Under the pieces are notes generated by a model. The model was given only the letters and a program-made list of their open reading frames with translations, had not been told where the DNA came from and ran no database searches. Positions 7,976 through 15,186 of a DNA stretch of 31,390 nucleotides are shown here, one piece after another. Each line of letters starts with the position of its first letter. The stretch's first letter is position 1. Location: IMG/VR virus record IMGVR_UViG_3300027659_001629, positions 1 to 31,390 of that record; one strand, 5' to 3'. The stretch is from a virus. The position numbers and the translations under genes are program-made.

Positions 7976-10900
7976 ATGGCAACATTCAACACCGCCGCAG
8001 CATTAAAAGCCGGATACACAGAACTCCAGATTGCAGAGTTCTTAGGGCAGCAAAATAAATTTAATACGGCGGCAGCGTTGCAAGCGGGGTATGCCCCCGC
8101 TGACATCATCAAACAGTTAAGTGGGCCCCCACCCACTACCATTGGTGGGCAGACTAAAGAATTTTTCAAAGGTATCCCGTCAGGGGCGGTGGGCCTTCTT
8201 GAAACTGCGGCTACTGGCGCGTCTGCTTTGTTGCCAGACGATATGGAGAAGTCTGCACGCAAGACTATTTCTGAAACTGCCACTGCCGCCAAAAAACCGT
8301 TTGAAGCCGCTAGAGGTTACGAAGATAGCATTGCACGTAGGCTCGGTGAAGGCGTTGGTTCTACCGCACCGTTCTTCTTGCTTGGCCCCGCAGGTGTAGC
8401 GGGCCGTGTGGCTGGCGCGGGGTTAGGTGTTGCCGCTGGTGCTGGCGAAGCCCGTCAAGATGCTGAAGCCAAAGGTGCGACAGGTGACGAACGGATGTTT
8501 GCTACCGCATTGGGTGCCCCAGTTGGCTTGCTTGACCTACTTGCACCACAAGTTAAAGCTGGCAAGAGCATGATTCTCAACGCGTTCAAACGCGGTGGTA
8601 TGGAAGGTGCAACCGAAGCCGCACAGAAAGTTGCGCAAAACTTAATTGCCAAAGGTCTATACGACCCAACGCGTAGTGCGTTGGAAGGGTCAGGCGAAGA
8701 GGGCGCATACGGTGCTGGCACTGGCGCAATTATTAGTTTCTTACTTGACGCTACCCTTGGCAAACGTGCAAAGGGTGGAAGTTCTGCGCCCGGTACTCCC
8801 TCTGGTGAAGCCCCACAAGGTGATGCAGAACAGCAAGCCAAACGCGTTGCCCGAGAGCAAGAGCAGATGGGTGTTAAGCAAGGGCGCGAAGCCCGTGCAG
8901 GTGAGAAGTTGCTCAATATTGACGAGCGGGAAGCCGCCAAAGCAGAAGCCCTTGCACAGAAAGACCGCCTTGCTGCGATGGACCGCCTCAATGCAGAGGC
9001 ACGCGCCGCACGCGAAGCTGACTTAAAAGCGGCGTTCCCAGCAGATTACAGCGATGTAATGCAGCGTGCAGACAACTACGTTGAACTGAGCAAAGAGCTA
9101 GATGCGATTGGCAGTTCCCAAACCAAAGAAGCCAAAGCACGCCGTGCGCAACTCCAAGCGCGGATGCAGGGGATTGTGGAAGAAGATACGCGTGTGGTAC
9201 GCGAAGTTTCCCGCATCCAGCAAGACCAAGCCCGCTTGGCTAAACAGGCTGGGTTCCCAGCACAGAAGTCTGCCAAAGCATTTGAAGCCGCGCCCCCACA
9301 GATGGAGATGCGCGAAGCGATGCTTGAGCCGGGGCAAGTACTGCCACCACAGCTTGACTTGCAGGGAAACATCATTACACCAGAGGCACCTGTAGAGGAG
9401 CCTGTTAAACGCTTTCCCACATTTAAAAACGCAACAGACGCAGCGCGTGGCATGCAGCGGGGCGAGGCTGCACTAGCCAAAGAAGCCACAGCCCTACGCA
9501 AAGAACAAGAAGCCGCTGGGCAGATGACGCTTGCACCACGCGTTGAACCAAAGGTAACAGAGCAGCCAGTTCCTGAGCCAGTCAAGGTTGAGAAGCCCGT
9601 TGCGCTTACGCCTGACACTGTGCCCACCACCGTCACGCCCGACGTTTTGGGTGCCTTGGGTATTGGACGCACGGCAATTATTCGTAAGCCTGACCACGGC
9701 ATCATGGGTAAAGATATTACTGACCCCGCCCAAGCCGCTGAAGTTAAGTCCATCCTTACAGCCTACCGCCAAGGCCGTAGCGCACCCATACAGGAAAAGA
9801 TAGATGCATACCTTGCGCGACCAGAATTCCAAGCCGCCGCGCCTACCGAGAATATTGCAGAAGGAGAGACAAATGCTGGACAAACTGAGCCGCCCCCAGA
9901 TCGAACTGGCGTTCAACTACCTGACCAAACCGTTCAAGGAAAGCCCCCCAGACGAACTCTCAAAATTAAACGAGATGGAGTGGTTTCTCCTGAGCCGGAT
10001 GTTGGACAGCCTGCTGTCGGAGAAGCTGAACAGCCCGCTCCAGTAGAAGAAGCGCCTGCCGAAACACCTGCTGCACCTGCCGAAACACCTGCTGCACCTG
10101 CCGAAACACCTGCCGAACCACCTGCCGCGCCTAAGAAGCCAATGGGCATGTTCGACCAGTTGGTAAAACCAGAGACTGCTGAAACTGAAAAAGGTAAGGG
10201 TGAGAAAGCCGCGCCTGAACCCACGGTGGAAGAAGAAGCCATTGGCGTAGCACAAGTTAAGTTTGACCCTTGGGACCCCAACAGCTACAGGGGGATGTGG
10301 AAAGACCTTGAGAAAGAAAACGGGCGTAGTCCGGGGGAAGCCCTGCAAGATTTGTTGGATGCAAGGCACGCAGACCAGTTGGGCAAGCGTACTATCGGGG
10401 CTAAAACCAAGAGCATAAAAAAATCTGTAGACGAGCAGTCTCCAGCAGAAGAAGCTGTACGCGTAGAAGCTGTTACCGCTGCGGTTAAGACCCTGACGGG
10501 TGCTGACAAGATGGTGCTGGCAAAGCACTACAAGCAACCAAAGTTTAACAAAGCTGCCGAAACATCATTCATCAACGATACCATTAAGGCGATTACTGAC
10601 GGCATTGAGTCCGTCTCTAAGGCAATCCACAAGTACGTTCGCAAGGCTATGTCCGGCCTGCTGTCAGTGGCTATGGTTATTAACCCACAGTTCATGAGTT
10701 TGCCAGAGGCTGCGCTAATCACCAGCCCTGCCACATACGTAGTTGAGCAAGCGGTTACAGCCACCGTGCCCGCAGATGCCGCTAAGTTTATGTCACCCGC
10801 TGCCCAGACCGCATACGCAACAATACTGCCTGCTCTCAAAGCTGACTTAAAAGCACGGGGCAAGTTGTTCTTGATGCACGACAAACCCTCGGCACAGACG

Positions 10901-13900
10901 TTTGTCTTTACGCCTGACGGGAAGATGTTGATGCACCAAAAGACTTTGCAGGGCAAGGCTGTAGGAGATTTGTACAAAGGTGACAACGACATCCCCGCAA
11001 ACCGCGTCACCCCTGCTGGGCTGTTTAACTGGGAAAAACGTGTTGGTGGTAAGACCGCCAGTGATTATGACTTCAACACCGTATTCGGTATCAACGACGG
11101 CGAAGCATTTATCACCCTGATGCACTCGGTATGGACAAAAGAAACCGATGCAGCCCAACGACTGAAAGCACTTAACAACGACTCAGCATCTGACTCCCGC
11201 TATTCGTTTGGCTGTATTAACTTTTCCAAAAGCGCGTTCAAAGAAATACTTGATAAGTACCAAGACCAGATAGATGGCGCAAAGATGTTTATCGTGCCTG
11301 ATAACCAAGCACGGGTAAAAGACTTCATTAACGGTGACATAGCTAAGAACATAGTGCGCGAAGATAAACTCTTGCGCCAGTCAGTTGAACCTGTAACTGA
11401 AAAAATTACCAAGACCACATCAGGCGCTAAAGCAGCACCCAACGCCTTACAACGTGCGGTGTACGGCAAGCCAGAAGACTCTGTGCTGGATAAGCCAGCC
11501 GCAGAAGTCACCACTGCCAACAAGGCCAGCGCCTTGGAAGCTGCGCTCCAAGCAAAGGTAGCAGAGGGTGATGTGCGCGGTGCCTTGCAATCAATTATTA
11601 ACGCAGATGCGGCTCTCTATAACGCTGTTGACCGCTTGATTGCCAAACGCCTGCTTCTGTCTGGCAGTCTGCCTAGCGTGGAGATTGTGGGCGAAGGCAC
11701 GTTGGGTATGGACGGCGACAAAATTGTAGCGGGTCAGTACGATGCTGTAACCGACAAAGTACGGTTGGTCGATGGGTATATTGGTGCCCACACACTCTTG
11801 CACGAGTTAGTCCACGGCTTCTTGCACCGCGCCGTCAGTGCCCACGAAGGTGGTCAGATTAACAACGCTGGTGTACGCAACTTGCGGGAACTCTACGACT
11901 ACGTAGCGGAACAAAACCCTGCTTTGCTTAAAAAGTACGGCATGGTGAACCTCAGCGAGTTTGCGTCTGAGGCGATGTCTAACAAGGATTTCCAAGAAGC
12001 CCTGCAAAAGATTCCATACCGCAGACAAAGCGTGTTTACTTGGTTTGCTAATGCTGTACTGAAAGCATTGGGTGTCTCAAGCACCGACCAGCACACCGCC
12101 CTTGCTGCCGCTTTGATTTCTGCTGAGAGCGTTATGTCTGAAGGCCGTGCCTTGCAGATGTCAGAATTTGGTAAGCCCGTTCAAGGTACGTTGCCCGGTG
12201 TGGCGAATGTCGCAGTTGGGTTTACACAGCAAGACTACGACGAAGCAAATCGTATTGCCAATAGCCTTGGGCCAGCGGCAGCACCTGCAATGGGTGGGTT
12301 GATTAACACCAGTTTGAAGGCTATGAACCGCGCTTCAGAACAGTCTGGGTTGTTTACCACCATGCGGCAAGCGTTGGTTGACAAGTACGCAACCGTTGAG
12401 TCTAAAGTGTCCAACAAGTTTTCTCAGGGCGTACGGGATTTCTTTGGCAACTTAAACCCTATGGTTCTGGTACGCCAAGCAGAAGACCACGCCAAAATAT
12501 TTATGAGTTTCTTGTCCGATGGCGGCATTAAATTCAGCAAAGATGGTTTAGTAGAAACCTTCAAGCAAAAAGGTTCGGCTGTAGAGGCGCTGTCTGAAAT
12601 AAACCAATTTGGTAAAGACAGCGGGCTTGGGTTTGAAAAAGCCAAAGAGTATGTGTCCAGCGTGCTGGAGGGCCATCGCGCTTTTGATATCCAAGAGAAC
12701 CACAACAAGCCGTTGGAATCGTCTGCCCTTTCGTTAGAACAGCAAGGTAAGAACAAAGAAGCTGATGCTGAACGCGCCAAGAAAATCAAGCTGCACCTGA
12801 CTGCGGAAGACATTGCTACGCTAGAAGCAAAGTACCAAAAGACTCCTGCAATAAAGAAGATACAAGATACGTTCAATGAAACCCGTGGGCATGCAATTGA
12901 CTTGCTGGCTGCGTCAGGTCGCATCTCTAAAGAGACGGCTGATGATTGGAAAGCTAACTCTGCCTACGTGCCGTTTGACCGTGTGATGGAAGACATTGGC
13001 GTTAACCTGTTGCCACGCGGCAAGGGGCTTGGTGTGATGACCAAGACACCAGAGATTAAAGGTTCGCTTGACCGCCGTGTTAAAGATGTCGTTGACTCTT
13101 ATATGGGCACGCTTGGCTGGATGGTTGAAGAAGCCATGCGCCACAACGCCTCTACCAAGTTGTTAAACGAGATGCAGTTGGCAGGGTTTGCAGATAAGCA
13201 CCCAGTAATTACTGCGGCTAAGAACCCCAACCTTGTGGTTCGCCTGTACGAGAATGGCAAGCCCACGTTCTACGAAGTCCAGAACGAATACGACTTGCTG
13301 GCGTTCAAGCAAGCGCCAGAGGTAAACAACTTGTTGATTAACGGCCTAGCCGCTACATCTAGGATTTTGCGAGTCAGCGTGACTGCCATGCCACCGTTTG
13401 CCGTGAAACAGGTTATTGAAGATGCGACTCGTGCCGCTATGTACTCTGGCGTACAGCGTCCACTAGTTGTGGCAATGAAGACTTTGTACAACATGCCACG
13501 CATTTTCTTCGGCGAAATAACTGGGCGCAAGTCCCCTGCCGCCAAGCGCATGGAAGAACTTGGGATTGTGGGCGACTACGATTTCAACATCTACCAACCC
13601 ACCAGCGAAATTGAAAAACAAATCGGCGCTAAGAAGCGTGGTATGGGCGGTACGCTTTTCCATACTCTTGAGAAGTTCACCAAGGCATCGGACCTTGCAG
13701 GTCGTATGGCCGTGTACGAAGAGACGATGCGTGAGTCTGGTGGTGACGAAGTGCTGGCACAAACCCGCGCACGCGAGTTAATTAACTTCCAACGCCGTGG
13801 CTCCAGTGAATCAATGCGGGTAGCGACTCGGGTAATTCCGTTCTTTAACGCTTACGCGCAAGGTATGGACGTGCTGTACCGCGCTGCATCGGGTATTGAT

Positions 13901-14890
13901 TCATCATCCTCTATAGAACGTGGGGCTGCGCGGCGGTTGTTTATGGGTCGCGTTGCCATGATGACTGCAATGGGCTTTGCCTACGCGCTGGCTATGTCTG
14001 ACGACGAGGGCTACAAGAACGCTACGGACGAGGTGCGTGACAACAATTGGCTGCTGCCCAACGGCTACAAGCTGCCAAACCCCAAAGAATTGGGCTTTAT
14101 CTATAAAGTTATCCCAGAGCGTATTGTCGAGTACTACCGCCGTAGCGGCACGCCAGAAGAGCAAAGCGCATTGGATGCGTTGAGTGGTGTAGTTAAAGCC
14201 GCTTACTCTGCGTACTCATCGCCTACCACGGTGCCGTCGTATGTTCGCCCAATCTTGGAGAACATGACCAACTACTCGTTCTTCTTGCAACGCGAGTTGG
14301 AATCCGCCAGCCTGCAAGGTAAGGTACCGGGTCAACGCTATACATCTACCACTTCGGAATTGGCAAAGGGTATAGGCGAAGCAGCCAACATATCGCCAAT
14401 CAAGATAGACAATTTGTTCAAGGGTATGTTTGGTATGGCAGGGTCAACCACCTTGCTGGCAACAGACGCTATGCTTAACCCAACGCGCCCTGACCGCCCC
14501 ATCTACCAACTACCGTTTGGCAGTATCTTTACCTACGACACAATTGGTGGGCGTAACAAGACTGAGTTCTACGATTTGCGTGAACGCGTATCTCAAGCGG
14601 ATGCTACGTTTAAAGATTTGTTGCAGCACGACCCCGCCAAGGCAGAGAAGTTCTTAGAGAAAAACGAATCGCTTATCGCTATGGCACCGCTAGTCAATAA
14701 GAGTTTGAAAGAGCTTAGTGAAATGCGCAAGGTCCGCACTGCGATTGAGCAAGGCACCGAAGAGCAGCTTGGCGTTGACAGCGCAGAGCGCCGCAGGCTG
14801 ATTGACGAACTGCGGGGTTACGAAAACGACTCGGTCAGCTTCGTGCGCGAACTTGAGAAACAGATGCGTGACATGGAATTGATGGAATAA
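7976..14890 (+). CDS. Giant polyvalent ejection-type virion protein (L,D-transpeptidase-like, HExxH and LPD38-like regions)
   Basis: This 2304-residue protein would enter the host with phage DNA. Two repeats (FNTAAALKAGYT and FNTAAALQAGYA) occupy residues ~4-50, followed by a hydrophobic Gly/Ala stretch at ~125-160. Charged coiled coil and a disordered Pro/Ala/Glu linker (~610-730) follow. Residues ~940-1120 resemble an L,D-transpeptidase: H1050 lies upstream of YSFGCIN, with C1080 as candidate nucleophile. A metallopeptidase-like motif HELVHGFLH is at 1276-1284. The C-terminal third carries MPPFAVKQVIEDATRAAM and, at ~1951, VIPFFNAYAQGMDVLYRA, typical of LPD38 in large polyvalent proteins. 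No clear Shine-Dalgarno site precedes the ATG, which lies four bases after the previous stop, so coupling is likely. Peptidoglycan remodelling and DNA entry are inferred. The domain calls are by eye; LPD38 and the transpeptidase are the strongest. Confidence 0.85.
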   Translation: MATFNTAAALKAGYTELQIAEFLGQQNKFNTAAALQAGYAPADIIKQLSGPPPTTIGGQTKEFFKGIPSGAVGLLETAATGASALLPDDMEKSARKTISETATAAKKPFEAARGYEDSIARRLGEGVGSTAPFFLLGPAGVAGRVAGAGLGVAAGAGEARQDAEAKGATGDERMFATALGAPVGLLDLLAPQVKAGKSMILNAFKRGGMEGATEAAQKVAQNLIAKGLYDPTRSALEGSGEEGAYGAGTGAIISFLLDATLGKRAKGGSSAPGTPSGEAPQGDAEQQAKRVAREQEQMGVKQGREARAGEKLLNIDEREAAKAEALAQKDRLAAMDRLNAEARAAREADLKAAFPADYSDVMQRADNYVELSKELDAIGSSQTKEAKARRAQLQARMQGIVEEDTRVVREVSRIQQDQARLAKQAGFPAQKSAKAFEAAPPQMEMREAMLEPGQVLPPQLDLQGNIITPEAPVEEPVKRFPTFKNATDAARGMQRGEAALAKEATALRKEQEAAGQMTLAPRVEPKVTEQPVPEPVKVEKPVALTPDTVPTTVTPDVLGALGIGRTAIIRKPDHGIMGKDITDPAQAAEVKSILTAYRQGRSAPIQEKIDAYLARPEFQAAAPTENIAEGETNAGQTEPPPDRTGVQLPDQTVQGKPPRRTLKIKRDGVVSPEPDVGQPAVGEAEQPAPVEEAPAETPAAPAETPAAPAETPAEPPAAPKKPMGMFDQLVKPETAETEKGKGEKAAPEPTVEEEAIGVAQVKFDPWDPNSYRGMWKDLEKENGRSPGEALQDLLDARHADQLGKRTIGAKTKSIKKSVDEQSPAEEAVRVEAVTAAVKTLTGADKMVLAKHYKQPKFNKAAETSFINDTIKAITDGIESVSKAIHKYVRKAMSGLLSVAMVINPQFMSLPEAALITSPATYVVEQAVTATVPADAAKFMSPAAQTAYATILPALKADLKARGKLFLMHDKPSAQTFVFTPDGKMLMHQKTLQGKAVGDLYKGDNDIPANRVTPAGLFNWEKRVGGKTASDYDFNTVFGINDGEAFITLMHSVWTKETDAAQRLKALNNDSASDSRYSFGCINFSKSAFKEILDKYQDQIDGAKMFIVPDNQARVKDFINGDIAKNIVREDKLLRQSVEPVTEKITKTTSGAKAAPNALQRAVYGKPEDSVLDKPAAEVTTANKASALEAALQAKVAEGDVRGALQSIINADAALYNAVDRLIAKRLLLSGSLPSVEIVGEGTLGMDGDKIVAGQYDAVTDKVRLVDGYIGAHTLLHELVHGFLHRAVSAHEGGQINNAGVRNLRELYDYVAEQNPALLKKYGMVNLSEFASEAMSNKDFQEALQKIPYRRQSVFTWFANAVLKALGVSSTDQHTALAAALISAESVMSEGRALQMSEFGKPVQGTLPGVANVAVGFTQQDYDEANRIANSLGPAAAPAMGGLINTSLKAMNRASEQSGLFTTMRQALVDKYATVESKVSNKFSQGVRDFFGNLNPMVLVRQAEDHAKIFMSFLSDGGIKFSKDGLVETFKQKGSAVEALSEINQFGKDSGLGFEKAKEYVSSVLEGHRAFDIQENHNKPLESSALSLEQQGKNKEADAERAKKIKLHLTAEDIATLEAKYQKTPAIKKIQDTFNETRGHAIDLLAASGRISKETADDWKANSAYVPFDRVMEDIGVNLLPRGKGLGVMTKTPEIKGSLDRRVKDVVDSYMGTLGWMVEEAMRHNASTKLLNEMQLAGFADKHPVITAAKNPNLVVRLYENGKPTFYEVQNEYDLLAFKQAPEVNNLLINGLAATSRILRVSVTAMPPFAVKQVIEDATRAAMYSGVQRPLVVAMKTLYNMPRIFFGEITGRKSPAAKRMEELGIVGDYDFNIYQPTSEIEKQIGAKKRGMGGTLFHTLEKFTKASDLAGRMAVYEETMRESGGDEVLAQTRARELINFQRRGSSESMRVATRVIPFFNAYAQGMDVLYRAASGIDSSSSIERGAARRLFMGRVAMMTAMGFAYALAMSDDEGYKNATDEVRDNNWLLPNGYKLPNPKELGFIYKVIPERIVEYYRRSGTPEEQSALDALSGVVKAAYSAYSSPTTVPSYVRPILENMTNYSFFLQRELESASLQGKVPGQRYTSTTSELAKGIGEAANISPIKIDNLFKGMFGMAGSTTLLATDAMLNPTRPDRPIYQLPFGSIFTYDTIGGRNKTEFYDLRERVSQADATFKDLLQHDPAKAEKFLEKNESLIAMAPLVNKSLKELSEMRKVRTAIEQGTEEQLGVDSAERRRLIDELRGYENDSVSFVRELEKQMRDMELME
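9873..10046 (+). CDS. Overprinted small gene nested in the giant virion gene
   Basis: This 57-codon frame lies wholly inside the giant virion gene in another forward frame. An AAGGAG at 9861-9866 is placed six bases before the ATG, the best-formed ribosome-binding site in the virion block. The product (starting MLDKLSRPQIELAFNYLTK, ending LSEKLNSPLQ) is a balanced, amphipathic, acidic protein with Trp, Phe and Tyr. It includes a PPDELSKLNEMEWFLLSRML segment that looks like a packed helix pair. This is unlike the Ala/Pro/Arg-rich translations usually produced by chance frames here. The overlapped part of the giant protein is a Pro/Glu/Thr-rich disordered linker, which tolerates overprinting. 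The function is unknown. The main doubt is that I cannot test conservation. Confidence 0.62.
   Translation: MLDKLSRPQIELAFNYLTKPFKESPPDELSKLNEMEWFLLSRMLDSLLSEKLNSPLQ
10052..10123 (+). repeat. Coding minisatellite, 21-bp Pro/Ala/Glu/Thr repeat
   Basis: The unit gaaacacctgctgcacctgc(c) is repeated with exact copies at 10061-10081 and 10082-10102 and diverged partial copies on both sides. In the giant protein it encodes repeats of AETPAAP, a flexible linker just downstream of the nested gene. It is likely to vary in copy number between relatives by slippage. Confidence 0.85.
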
Positions 14891-14895
14891 AAAAA

Positions 14896-14916
14896 CCCCC
14901 GATGATTAGTCGGGGG
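14896..14916 (-). terminator. Rho-independent terminator between convergent blocks
   Basis: A perfect 7-bp stem (cccccga / tcggggg) encloses a 7-base loop. On the plus-strand side the stem is preceded by seven As (14889-14895), which read as a U-run after the hairpin in leftward transcripts. It is therefore a canonical terminator for the minus-strand block. The same hairpin lies immediately after the stop of the giant virion gene and may also stop rightward transcripts, although no T-run follows on that side. It sits exactly at the convergence point of the two blocks. Confidence 0.85.
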
Positions 14917-14967
14917 CAATTCGATCAAGGAGAGACAGCGGCAACTGCTTACCGCGTGCCAATGTTA

Positions 14968-15186
14968 TCACGCAACTCTCCAAGCACGTACGCCCCACAT
15001 GCCATTTTCTACCCGCGCTCGGCACTGCACCTTCATATCAAATGACTTTGCCACCATAATGATATGAGTAACTACAGCGCGGTTATCTAGGCAAGGCACA
15101 AAGAAGGACGAGCCCGTTATGAACTTGCCCCACTCTATGTTTATTTGTACGCCTTCAATCTCAAGCTGCTTTAAGTGAGTCGTCAT
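14968..15186 (-). CDS. Small conserved-looking phage protein
   Basis: This 72-residue protein starts MTTHLKQLEIEGVQINIEWG and contains GSSFFVPCLDNRAVVTH, then VQCRARVENGMWGVRAWRV. The alternation of strands and a helix suggests a small alpha/beta fold, but I do not recognise a named family. I chose the ATG at 15186, which overlaps the end of the primase-helicase gene by 26 bases, rather than the ATG further upstream that lies deeper in that gene. Translation is probably coupled to the primase. It is the last gene of the leftward block before the terminator. Confidence 0.65.
   Translation of the reverse strand: MTTHLKQLEIEGVQINIEWGKFITGSSFFVPCLDNRAVVTHIIMVAKSFDMKVQCRARVENGMWGVRAWRVA

Noticed and set aside
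8455-8991. 178-residue frame antisense to the giant virion gene
   Set aside because: It is Arg/Ser/Ala/Pro-rich with no domain and has no ribosome site. It mirrors the codon bias of the real gene.
14926-14936. AAGGAGAGACA after the terminator as a plus-strand ribosome-binding site
   Set aside because: No start codon or open frame follows at a usable distance; the match to the nested gene's site is probably chance.
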